Shown here in pieces: positions 9,001-15,154 of a stretch of 34,115 nucleotides of DNA. How positions within the stretch are numbered: position 1 is the stretch's first letter; every line of letters starts with the position of its first letter. Source of the stretch: Phycisphaerae bacterium. GTDB lineage: Bacteria; Planctomycetota; Phycisphaerae; Sedimentisphaerales; UBA12454. The translations under genes and the position numbers were made by a program. The stretch lies in NCBI GenBank assembly GCA_026386845.1, contig JAPLMW010000093.1:1-34115 (forward strand). The letters are read 5' to 3'. Below the pieces are notes generated by a model, which searched no databases, was not told where the DNA came from, and saw only the letters and a list, made by a program, of their open reading frames with translations.

Positions 9001-10052
9001 CCGGTAATAAGCACATAGTTGACGTCAATGCCAGATGGATAATGGAAGCCCATATCCACGATATTTGAATCGGGTACATTGTCCGTTCTTGTAATACGGT
9101 GGTTCGAGTCGGGCATATTGGTATCGTTATTATCATTGGCTATGCCGTGGCCTGCATTGATGCAGGGGCTGTTGTAAAACTGGTTGGCATCAATCTGGCT
9201 TAAATAATAATTGCCATAAGAAAAATAAGGGCCTTTTCTGAATATTGGGTTGGTATATATATTTCCGGCACCTGTAACATTAGTGTCCTGGATACAGGAA
9301 TAGGTAATTGATACGCCGGTACTGCTGCCGTTATCCCAGAGTATAGAATTTATTATTGCAGGGCTGCTTGCGCCGGAGGCATAAATACCGCCGAGGTTTG
9401 CATCACCTGTATTGTCAGTCATAGTGCAGCTGGTAATCGCAGGCGAAGACCCATCAAAGCAGTCAATAGCACCATATCCACCCGCCGTGTTATTTATAAT
9501 AAGACAGTTATTTATTACGGGCGATGATTCGCTGCCGCATTCTATAGCTCCGCCGTCGAGGTCGGCAGTGTTGTCGGCGATAATACAATTTTTGATAACA
9601 GGCGAGGAATAGAAGCAGTCTATCGCACCGCCGTAAACGGCAATATTGTTTGTTATTATACAGTTGTTGATAGTCGGCGAAGAAGCTATTTCGCATTCTA
9701 TCGCGCCGCCGTAATATGCGTTACCATTTTTGATAGTAAAGCCTTCTACGCTCGCGGCCGGTGTTTCGCCGTTATGAAAGTAAAAGGCACGTCCGGTGTT
9801 GTTGCAGTTGATGATACAATTTTGCGGGCCGTTTTGGCTTTTCAGCGTAATCAGTTTACCGCCGAAATCAAAACCGTCCGCATTAGGCGGGGTGTAGTTG
9901 CCGTCAGCAACGATGATTTCATCGCCGTCAATCGCGGCGTTGATTGCCGCCTGGATTGTGGGATAGTCCAGTGGTACTCTCAGAGGCGCTGCTGTTGCGA
10001 GATTGGTTAGAAGAAATGTTGCGATTAAGCAGAATGTAATTTTCCTGTTCAT
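1..10052 (-). CDS. Giant secreted multidomain protein (>=3350 aa, partial, C-terminus off the left edge): signal peptide, right-handed parallel beta-helix modules, InlB-B-repeat-like domains, internal S8 subtilase
   Basis: Manual reverse-strand translation from ATG 10052-10050 (MNRKITFCLIATFLLTNLATAAPLRVPLDYPTIQAAINAAIDGDEIIVADGNYTPP...) stays open to the window edge (...AEVTISYSDVK). Repeated rungs of the type SSPxIxNCxIxxNxAxxGGGI. Not in the ORF track because it has no stop inside the window. Confidence 0.93.
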   Translation of the reverse strand, partial: MNRKITFCLIATFLLTNLATAAPLRVPLDYPTIQAAINAAIDGDEIIVADGNYTPPNADGFDFGGKLITLKSQNGPQNCIINCNNTGRAFYFHNGETPAASVEGFTIKNGNAYYGGAIECEIASSPTINNCIITNNIAVYGGAIDCFYSSPVIKNCIIADNTADLDGGAIECGSESSPVINNCLIINNTAGGYGAIDCFDGSSPAITSCTMTDNTGDANLGGIYASGASSPAIINSILWDNGSSTGVSITYSCIQDTNVTGAGNIYTNPIFRKGPYFSYGNYYLSQIDANQFYNSPCINAGHGIANDNNDTNMPDSNHRITRTDNVPDSNIVDMGFHYPSGIDVNYVLITGVDPNGNYGTIDPCLPAPGRICKQFSDVRLTAVPDVNYHLEKWTGTNDDNSTDVNNIVTMDANHTVIAKFSSTVFCTLTTLVIDGNGTIDTYNAQPFVKHSVIDINAHPTPGYVVKRWLKGAAETFDINDANTYVDSNDPNTTYRLTLVSNTTVAVQFKTNPVTHLLNTSVIGGHGTISPRRSYQPEGIIVQLTATPDYGYRVKQWTGADNNSTDVNNIVTMNTNKTVTVEFEAIPQYQLIVDVNDPNMGSVDPNSGWFFENTVVTLTAIPGEGYRVKSWAGDANTWDKNTYTVTMNANKTIALAFEVDYSRVIHVFGDVNGIQAAINQAQNGDTIEIHPGTYNISTNIVVNKIITIVGDPEHPETVILDYQGEGIGAISIGSSGSPINGCTFNGFTIINLGRVVLTPEMPSLSSAGGPGTNGYPSGNNYGGGLTVYGTHNIKNCIIRDCAVYVNPGANGNPGHDPNEPNSQHGGNGGKGGNAGGAGIYIAWGDPNITNVLIENCRAEAGDGGNGGIAWNDPTKYPPGTFPKGISGYGGVGGDAFGAGIFCQQGSPKLTNVTIRNCIAISGNGGNGASGVEDVAGADGGVPGKTNGAGIYFSANSSPVLTNCTVENCIGYSGKGGNGGDAGLLYRNNWWPGGYGGLTVDSGANQGDLTRFTTKGGAVFCDNSSSAKFTNCGFTGNKIYSSVSGIGGTGTSRIGQSPPRKNIRMPDYGAGVFISPSSSPVFKNCRFESNRTAYNQEFEDPNYQTDIIDLDEPNLTDYYGEYTGRGGGLCLWYTLNSDINNCTFTLNSSPVGGGIYGEGSGIYINNCNITNNISMAGGGVLALDSVGTINKSTIKGNIAGTQTGYYTDTGDALFGTGGGIYVLSSLIDINDTFVTENYARLTGGGICFDGDTPFTQIPHIKNCLITANTATDEGGGIAAIYFAEPKIQNCTIAENIVSGATSNGGGLFASYAAEVIVKDTIFWANSGVDGSQIALTNGGPYTDMPAQLTVTYSDIDLREGTDFNSLVLEDGTGTGTTTGVLVDSQTINNEIAASGTAKVIVSLTEPAGAQTTDWSSSASVSTLRSQVATLQNQVLSIFSAGEFTLRQKLTNAAILSGQVTQAGLNKLMTNPAVAHIEPVRTVHPALAQAIPLANALDTRPIYNGSGVSVAIVDSGVDYTHPRLGGGGFPNSKVIGGYDTGNNDTDPMPVGEAHGTCCAGIAAGLLGTVGDYIGGVAYNAKIYALKLTTDEGIWPTDSTLAAWDWCITHRNDNPANPIRAMSNSWGVPGYPINNAADADAFSPAHTTAAQTAVDAGIAILAASGNDGFAGQGISWPSAMSNVISVGAVYDTTDRVTEYSNTANILDILAPADPVYTTDIVGAGGYNPGDYYPYFNGTSSACPFAAGSVAALQSAAMQLRGAHLTPSQVRTLLRITGDSVTDTKVAITKPRVNVGAAIALMSQAVPIYRETGSTITGLAQDANGTWIIDDHNNISKDPNFLLGFYLSSTEAMQNFNSPCFDIGSDTAANLNLNNYTTRTDGVKDSGIVDLGYHYDSGVPSYTLRVETDCNDANGTIEAPYIPGHTYNLYAGAAVRFHAIPDVNTRVAAWILDGVESETHNTYFNIVMNGPHTVTVRFESYSPGNLIVPDEYATIQEAIDAAVSGDTIYIYRKISGLPHYITDPNGFDFKGKAITIRSENPQDPNVVATTIIDCNNRGRAFIFQNGEDANSIIEGLTIINSLSAGAIAVGVRTDPIDPNRLSGIDATGNGFGGAIFIGRNTSPTIRYCVFSNCEVAGGIGSDGADGYNLFPDDVRNRGGGGNGGNGYGNGYGGAIFCDQNSSPTILACTISNSIAQGGIGGNGGTGGDGTTSKIGGDGGNGGNGSGRGYGGAIYAAANAKPKIVRCSFIENIASMGLGGQGGRQGPGQIPDDPPFAYDGYDGSSIGAGLSGAIYYEKGTTVDINDCNFINNTIEADTTGVYDTDGGAIYCEPNCAGISILKTNLTGNKATGGNGGAIRFGPKNNIKLADCYFGGNIADGNGGALIIGTLNDTNICRLDINNCAFTDNISGGTGGAIMAANFDANFIDCYINRNTALTGGGLYFTSNVSAARIYGGTIMQNKAIGANAEGGGAYISNMPLEIVNCQIIGNSSFYSGGGIMLKGPGTTTSKIHNCLFVGNSANARGGAIYISLNSSPKITSCTFSKNGCEPGGAGGAIFFAYNCSPTIKDCIFDQTKRVAIYANSADCDPNISYCLFNKNIPGDFYDYQTGITYDTNDANNPIVNLTALNNVTDGNNIAGNPNFLPSDLGNYYLSQIPPNASQSPAINHGSSLAVNVNVLPDDNMADYTTRTDSNDTAVDAGDAGQLDIGFHYIDIEPNWPRRFNLTTTAIDSHGDIEPPSGQYYAGTTIELTALPDAGWRVNKWTGTDNDSSTSTKNYVVMIRNRDVAVLFEQPKNLYVPGEYTSLQDAFNAAKNGDKIILARGTYYGSETNYDYSKIIVIGKNITITGTNPDDPCVVAQTILQGNGFVFMNVDSDMVLDGITIQDAHYYYGNIDCGLEGAHGPTGDGINGGSIFGGAIALYNASPTIRNCRFVRCSALASNGCSGTGEYGDGGWAGYAWGGAVGIDSTSNPIFKNCQFIDCYAQGSNGMNATGRWGHGGNWGDPNGGIYHTWDFGPYEDYWYYSGRGGAIYCMGGSKPQFEKCLFQGNIAYSGVCGISGSANIVGYPMEHYAIDSFGGAVYLAAGSEAKFTDCNFVNNEAHTRGQIAGSDPNVPNIDILETVIADTVLYDSVISYGGGICAEGTATPVFKGCTFNNNHACAGGGMYWENSIAHISRSTFENCIAMLGGAVSLIDSNSILFECDFSGNQAIDPVGQGGAIYSASSALKFYDCEFNANNASASGGAAYFTGELEPNMHNCLVIYNNAGRDGGGVSANWDTQLSLSNCTFSQNNATGIGFMASYGGGLSCAYQANTKIINSIFWNNRAGYGPEISIGSNFDAADKQTAEVTISYSDVK
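4660..5570 (-). other. S8 subtilisin-like catalytic domain inside the giant CDS
   Basis: Asp motif VAIVDSGVDYTHP (about 5480-5535), His motif GEAHGTCCAGIAAG (about 5362-5411), oxyanion Asn in AILAASGNDG, Ser motif FNGTSSACPFAAGSVA (about 4815-4865). Confidence 0.92.
5590..5820 (-). other. Probable I9-type subtilase prodomain immediately N-terminal to the catalytic domain
   Basis: Translation ...FTLRQKLTNAAILSGQVTQAGLNKLMTNPAVAHIEPVRTVHPALAQAIPLANA..., the usual sGxVTxxGLxxLxxxPxVxxIEP pattern preceding subtilases. Confidence 0.7.
8085..9025 (-). repeat. Four tandem InlB-B-repeat-like domains (about 75 aa each) in the giant CDS
   Basis: Units with GxGTIxP...VxLTAxPdxGYxVKxWxGxxxxxxxxxxxTVTMxxNKTVxVxF, e.g. 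SVIGGHGTISPRRSYQPEGIIVQLTATPDYGYRVKQWTGADNNSTDVNNIVTMNTNKTVTVEF. Single further copies at about 4130-4370 and 1715-1920. Confidence 0.8.
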
Positions 10053-10491
10053 AAATTTGCTCCATCCTGACAAATTTAAATAACCTTTTAATTTTTTTGC
10101 CTCGAACATTTTGAAATCCTGTCAAAATTTATAGTTTATGCGCATTACTTAAATTCAGGCTGAATCGTTTTTAGGTTTGTCCGTAAACCCTGCGTTAAAT
10201 CCTGCGGCCCTAAAGCCGGCAAAAACCCGCCGGCACGGGCAACAAAATGCCCTTCCTCCTTAAACCCCAAATGGCAAGTAAATTCTATCAGACCTTTAGT
10301 CATATTGCAAGATAAAAACGCCATTACAATTCTTTCAACAAGCCTTTTTAACAAAAGAACTTCCGTTATTTATTGACAGTCGCTTAAACTGTCTGTAATT
10401 TAGCTTACACTTTCTGCGATATCGCAGGATATATCGGCTTGTTTTTTCCATAATATAACTTGTTCATTTTATTGACTTTAATGAAACAGCT

Positions 10492-11718
10492 ATGATTAAA
10501 ATTAATGAAAATTACCTTAAATTACAATCTGGCTATCTTTTTCCGGAAATTTCCCGCAGGGTAAAAACATTTTCGGCAAAAAACCCTGATGCAAGGATTA
10601 TCAGACTTGGAATTGGCGATGTAACAGAGCCGTTGCCTCCCGCAATTATTGAGGCTATGCACCGTGCCGTTGACCAGATGGGCAGCAGAGACGAAGTTAA
10701 AGGGTATGGCCCTGAGCAGGGCTATGATTTTCTGATAGATGCGATAATCGCCAATGATTACAAAAGCCGGGGCGTAAGTCTCGAAAGGACAGAGGTTTTC
10801 GTCAGCGATGGCGCAAAATGCGATACGGGCAACATACAGGAAATTTTCGGTATTGATAACGTAATTGCTGTAACCGACCCTGTGTATCCTGTTTATGTTG
10901 ATACCAATGTGATGGCCGGCAGAACCGGTAAAGCCGACAAAAATGGGCGGTTTACGGGGATAGTTTATATGCCGGCTACGGCCGATAATAATTTCGTTCC
11001 TGAATTGCCTGCCCAGAAGGTTGACCTGATTTATTTATGCTTTCCCAATAACCCCACCGGTGCGGTTGCTGCAAAAGAGCAGCTTAAAAAATGGGTCGAT
11101 TTCGCGAAAAAAAATAAAGCGATAATTTTGTTTGATGCCGCTTATGAGGCGTTTATTTCCGATAATATTATCCCTCACTCAATTTATGAGATTGAAGGAG
11201 CAAAACAGGTCGCGATTGAATTTCGCAGTTTCAGCAAGACTGCCGGTTTTACCGGACTAAGATGCGCATTTACCGTCGTTCCTAAAGAATTGAAAGCCTG
11301 GACATCCGATGGCAGAGCCATCGAGATAAATCCAATATGGAACAGACGGCACTGCACGAAATTCAACGGCGCAAGCTATGTTTCGCAGGCGGCGGCGGCG
11401 GCGGTTTACAGCGAGCAGGGCAGGAAACAAGTTCGCAAAGTCATAGAGCTTTATATGTCAAATGCCGCACTTATTGTCGGCGCACTCAAAAAATTAGGCT
11501 TCGAAGTTTACGGCGGTGTCAATGCTCCATACATCTGGCTCAGAACGCCGAACAAAATGAGTTCGTGGGAATTTTTTGATTTTCTGCTCGAAAAAGCAAA
11601 TGTTGTCTGCACGCCCGGCAGCGGATTCGGCGCAGCAGGAGAAGGTTTTGTTCGATTAAGCGCATTCGGCAATCCCGCAAACGTGGCAGAAGCGATGGAA
11701 CGCTTTAAAAAACTGTAA
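10492..11718 (+). CDS. dapL: LL-diaminopimelate aminotransferase
   Basis: [53 protein letters not shown]...; PLP-lysine motif [13 protein letters not shown]; full length 408 aa. Confidence 0.95.
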   Translation: MIKINENYLKLQSGYLFPEISRRVKTFSAKNPDARIIRLGIGDVTEPLPPAIIEAMHRAVDQMGSRDEVKGYGPEQGYDFLIDAIIANDYKSRGVSLERTEVFVSDGAKCDTGNIQEIFGIDNVIAVTDPVYPVYVDTNVMAGRTGKADKNGRFTGIVYMPATADNNFVPELPAQKVDLIYLCFPNNPTGAVAAKEQLKKWVDFAKKNKAIILFDAAYEAFISDNIIPHSIYEIEGAKQVAIEFRSFSKTAGFTGLRCAFTVVPKELKAWTSDGRAIEINPIWNRRHCTKFNGASYVSQAAAAAVYSEQGRKQVRKVIELYMSNAALIVGALKKLGFEVYGGVNAPYIWLRTPNKMSSWEFFDFLLEKANVVCTPGSGFGAAGEGFVRLSAFGNPANVAEAMERFKKL

Positions 11719-11729
11719 AAGGAATACAA

Positions 11730-12848
11730 ATGTCCGGTGAGACAGCAGCATATATCGGCCTTGGCAGCAACTTAGGCAACAGGGAAAAGAATATAAACAA
11801 AGCTCTTGATGCGATTGCCGCCGACAAACATATAAAACTATTCCGAACAAGCAGCATAATAGAAACAAAACCGCTGATGGATTCGGCAAGCTCACCACGG
11901 GCAGGAAATAAACAGCGGGATTATCTGAATAGTGTCGCTGAAATAAAAACAAATCTAAAAGCCGTCAGTCTGCTGAAAATCTTAAAAAAGATTGAAACTA
12001 AACTGGGCAGAAAATTAACTAATGAAAAATGGTCATCAAGAACAATTGACCTTGATATACTTTTGTTCGGCAATAAAAATATTCATAAAAAAAATCTCGT
12101 CATACCCCACAGACAAATGCATTTGAGGTCATTTGTTCTGAAAAGTCTTTGCGAACTTGACTTGCAGACAGTTCATCCGGTGCTTAAAGAGAGCGTTTCT
12201 GTTCTTTACAGCAGATTAAACGGCAGAGATTTTTATTTTGACGAGAATCGTCCGCAGCTTATTTCGATTGCAGGCGTAATCGGTGCAGGTAAAACCACTC
12301 TTGCAGAAGGTTTAAGAGATTTATTCGGATTTAGACTGATAAAAGAGGCTTATGATGCCAATCCTTTTTTGTCGAAGGTTTACGCGGGCCAAAAATCTCT
12401 TGCTCTCGACAGCCAGATGTTTTTCTTACTGAGTCAGTGTGACCAGTTAAAGCCTGACAGTTTCACCGGCCGTGATGTTGCCGTAAGCGATTATATAATG
12501 GACAAGGAAATGATTTACGCCCGTCTCTGACTCGACGCGGTGCAGTTTGAGATATACAGAAAAGTCAATGCTGTTATGACTAAAACAGTTGCTGAGCCGG
12601 TATTGGCGATATATCTTAAAGTTCCGCCGCAAAAGGCTCTTGAGCGGATAAAAAAACGCAGCCGTCCGTATGAGCAGGGCATTGATTCAGGTTTTCTTGA
12701 AAAGCTTCATATCGGCTACGAAAAACTCTTCGAGACGTTTAATCGCTGTCCGGTGATAACGATAGATGCCGGTGCAGTTGATTTTCGGCAGAAACAGGAA
12801 ATCGAAGCAATCGGCAAGAAGATTAATTATTATATTGGGCGGGACTGA
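11730..12848 (+). CDS. folK: FolK (HPPK)-deoxynucleoside kinase fusion, interrupted by an in-frame TGA at 12528-12530 (ORF parts 11730-12530 and 12540-12848)
   Basis: N-terminal HPPK (AAYIGLGSNLGNREKNINKAL ... SSRTIDLDILLFG) joined to a dNK P-loop (ISIAGVIGAGKTTLAEGL). The dNK fold continues in the same frame after the TGA (LDAVQFEIYRKVNAVM...AIYLKVPPQKALERIKKRSRPYE). Confidence 0.85.
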
Positions 12849-12850
12849 AA

Positions 12851-12896
12851 AGGAAATAAGGAAGTAAAGAGGTAAAGAAGTAAGGAAATAAGGAAA
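12851..12896 (+). repeat. RGRRGTAA octamer array between the dNK stop and panC start
   Basis: GGAAATAA-GGAAGTAA-AGAGGTAA-AGAAGTAA-GGAAATAA-GGAA directly followed by the panC ATG. Confidence 0.9.
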
Positions 12897-13741
12897 TGAA
12901 AATTGTTAAAGCGATAGACAAAATGAGAAAGATTGTCGCAAAGGCAAAATCAGCCGGTAGGAAAATCGGGTTGGTGCCGACGATGGGAGCTCTGCACGAA
13001 GGACATTTTTCGCTTATAAGGGCCGCTAAAAAGCAGACAAAATTTGTAGTTGTGAGTATTTTTGTAAATCCTACGCAATTCGGCCCCGGCGAAGACCTTG
13101 CTAAATATCCGCGACCGTTTAAGAAAGATATAAATGCCTGCAGAAAGCTGGGGGTTGATGTTGTTTTTGCGCCGACGGTTGGACAAATGTATCCTGAGAA
13201 AAATTTTGCCTGGATAAATGTCGAAAAGCTCAGCGAATCTTTGTGCGGCAAAAGCCGACCGGGGCATTTCAGAGGTGTCGCCACGGTTTGCGGCAAACTT
13301 TTCAATATTGTTCAGCCGGATTTTGCTTTTTTCGGCCAGAAAGACGCTCAACAGACAATTGTTATACAGCGGATGGCTGCTGATTTGAATATGCCGCTCA
13401 AAATTGTTGTCTGTCCGACTGTTCGTGAAAAAGACGGACTTGCGATGAGCAGCAGAAACGTGTATTTAAAATCGAAGGAAAGAAAAGATGCTGCGCTATT
13501 GTATGCCGCTCTGCAGGAAGCGGAGGTTTTCATTGCGGCGGGCGAGCGAAAGAGCAAAACGCTGGTCAGTCAGATGAAAAAAATTCTTAAAATCAGCAGG
13601 CAGATTAAAATAGATTATATAAAGATTGTCGATGCGAAAACACTCGAAGATGTTAGTCGAGTAAAAGGCAAAGTTCTGATTGCTGTTGCGGTAAAAATCG
13701 GCAAAACTCGATTGATTGACAATTGTTTAGTTGATGTTTAG
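12896..13741 (+). CDS. panC: Pantoate--beta-alanine ligase
   Basis: VPTMGALHEGHFSLIRAAKK, IFVNPTQFGPGEDLAKYPR, FFGQKDAQQ, MSSRNVYL motifs. Confidence 0.96.
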   Translation: MKIVKAIDKMRKIVAKAKSAGRKIGLVPTMGALHEGHFSLIRAAKKQTKFVVVSIFVNPTQFGPGEDLAKYPRPFKKDINACRKLGVDVVFAPTVGQMYPEKNFAWINVEKLSESLCGKSRPGHFRGVATVCGKLFNIVQPDFAFFGQKDAQQTIVIQRMAADLNMPLKIVVCPTVREKDGLAMSSRNVYLKSKERKDAALLYAALQEAEVFIAAGERKSKTLVSQMKKILKISRQIKIDYIKIVDAKTLEDVSRVKGKVLIAVAVKIGKTRLIDNCLVDV

Positions 13742-13780
13742 AATATGGCGAGCTTTGTTTATTAATTTTCAGGTGAAATT

Positions 13781-14137
13781 ATGTTTATTAAGGTATTAAA
13801 GAGCAAGATTCATCGTGCGACAGTTACAGATGCACTTATAGATTATCCCGGAAGCATCGGAATAGATGCGGCGCTATTAGAAGAATCCGGCATAGTGCCT
13901 TACGAACTTGTGCTTGTTGCTGATGTAACCAACGGCGCGCGTCTCGAGACATACGTTGTGCCTGAACCGGCAAAGTCAGGGAAGGTAACTATTCTCGGCG
14001 CTGCCGCAAAGCTTATGAAGAAGGGGGATAAGGTGATTGTGATGAGTTTTGCGTATCTTGAGCCTGCTGACGCAAGGCATATGAGGCCTAAAGTCGTTAT
14101 GGTTGACGAATTAAACGGCATTAAAGAATCACTTTAA
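13781..14137 (+). CDS. panD: Aspartate 1-decarboxylase
   Basis: MFIKVLKSKIHRATVTDALIDYPGSIGID (Gly-Ser self-processing site), NGARLETYVV, GAAAKLMKKGDKVIVMSF. Confidence 0.95.
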   Translation: MFIKVLKSKIHRATVTDALIDYPGSIGIDAALLEESGIVPYELVLVADVTNGARLETYVVPEPAKSGKVTILGAAAKLMKKGDKVIVMSFAYLEPADARHMRPKVVMVDELNGIKESL

Positions 14138-14140
14138 AAT

Positions 14141-15112
14141 ATGCATCCGGAACTTTTCAGAATTCCGTTCACCGAACTTACGGTCAAAAGTTACGGTGTT
14201 ATGATGGTCTGCGGTTTTATCGCGGCGATATATATTATCCGCAGACTTTCGCGCGGTATGGGCGAAAACGCCGAGCACGTAACGACCGCGGCCTTGTATA
14301 GCCTTATTGCCGGCGTCGCGGGCGCGAGGATTTTTTACGTTATTCATTACTGGCAGCAGTTCAGGGGCAGAGGAATTGTTGAGATGTTCGCAGTCTGGAA
14401 TGGCGGGTTAGAACTTCTCGGCGGAGTCCTGCTGGCAATTCTTATTATAGTTGTTTATCTGTGGGCAAAAAAGCTGCCTGTAAGGCGCTATCTTGATATT
14501 CTTGGCGTAGGTTTGATGCTGGCTCTTGTTTTCGGCAGGCTCGGCTGTTTTTTTAACGGCTGCTGTTACGGCAGGCCGACGAATTCTTTTATTTCAGTGC
14601 GTTTTCCTTATGGCTCGCTGGCCTATCAGAGTCAGGTCAGGCCGGATGCCGAAAGGCATAGATTAAAACCTTATTTTGATTTGCCTGACGATTTTTTTAG
14701 TTATATTCCGCAGGAGGGCAGGTCTTATTTAAAGCCCTTTGACCAATTAACACCGCAGCAAAGGCTTGAAGTAACTGAAGGGCCGTTTCGCTGTCTTGCG
14801 GTTTGGCCGACACAGATTTTTGAATCTTTTTGTGCCCTTGCGGCCGCCTTTCTGCTTTATCTTCATCGCAAGAAAGGAATCAAGCTGCAAAAAAGCGGGG
14901 CAAAGATACCGTTCTTTTTCAGGAGCGGCGTTACATTTGCGCTGATGTTTATAATTTACGGCACGATGAGATTTTTTATTGAGTTTTTGCGCGACGACAA
15001 TCCATTTGGCGCCAACGGCCTTACTGTTTCGCAGAATTTAAGTATCACACTTGTGATTGGAAATATTTTGCTTATATGGCTTTTTGCCAAAATGTCGCCA
15101 GACGCTCCATAG
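14141..15112 (+). CDS. lgt: Prolipoprotein diacylglyceryl transferase
   Basis: YGVMMVCGFIAAIYIIRR, GLMLALVFGRLGCFFNGCCYGRPT, GTMRFFIEFLRDDNP; multiple TM segments. Confidence 0.93.
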   Translation: MHPELFRIPFTELTVKSYGVMMVCGFIAAIYIIRRLSRGMGENAEHVTTAALYSLIAGVAGARIFYVIHYWQQFRGRGIVEMFAVWNGGLELLGGVLLAILIIVVYLWAKKLPVRRYLDILGVGLMLALVFGRLGCFFNGCCYGRPTNSFISVRFPYGSLAYQSQVRPDAERHRLKPYFDLPDDFFSYIPQEGRSYLKPFDQLTPQQRLEVTEGPFRCLAVWPTQIFESFCALAAAFLLYLHRKKGIKLQKSGAKIPFFFRSGVTFALMFIIYGTMRFFIEFLRDDNPFGANGLTVSQNLSITLVIGNILLIWLFAKMSPDAP

Positions 15113-15135
15113 CTTTAGCGACGGAGCGAAGCAGG
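15099..15135. repeat. Short palindromic repeat spanning the lgt stop codon
   Basis: CGCTCCATAGCTTTAGCGACGGAGCG, arms CGCTCC/GGAGCG; similar to CCGCCATAGCCTTTGGCGGCGG at 33991-34012. Confidence 0.7.
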
Positions 15136-15154
15136 ATAAATTTCCCGCCCCAAA

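Noticed and set aside
9928-10125. 65-aa minus ORF MTGFQNVRGKK...
   Set aside because: Out of frame with, and overlapping the start and signal peptide of, the giant CDS.
10145-10354. 69-aa minus ORF upstream of the giant CDS
   Set aside because: No recognisable domain or clear ribosome-binding site; lies in the dapL/giant-gene intergenic region and may be non-coding or degenerate repeat sequence.
11391-11405. GCG microsatellite in dapL
   Set aside because: Short in-frame alanine run ([11 protein letters not shown]) compatible with a helix in the aminotransferase; no frame-shifting potential visible because the run is trinucleotide.
12528-12530. Selenocysteine or genome-wide TGA recoding for the in-frame stop
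   Set aside because: Several neighbouring genes use TGA as a real stop, the dNK family has no Cys/Sec requirement there, and no clear SECIS-like hairpin follows.
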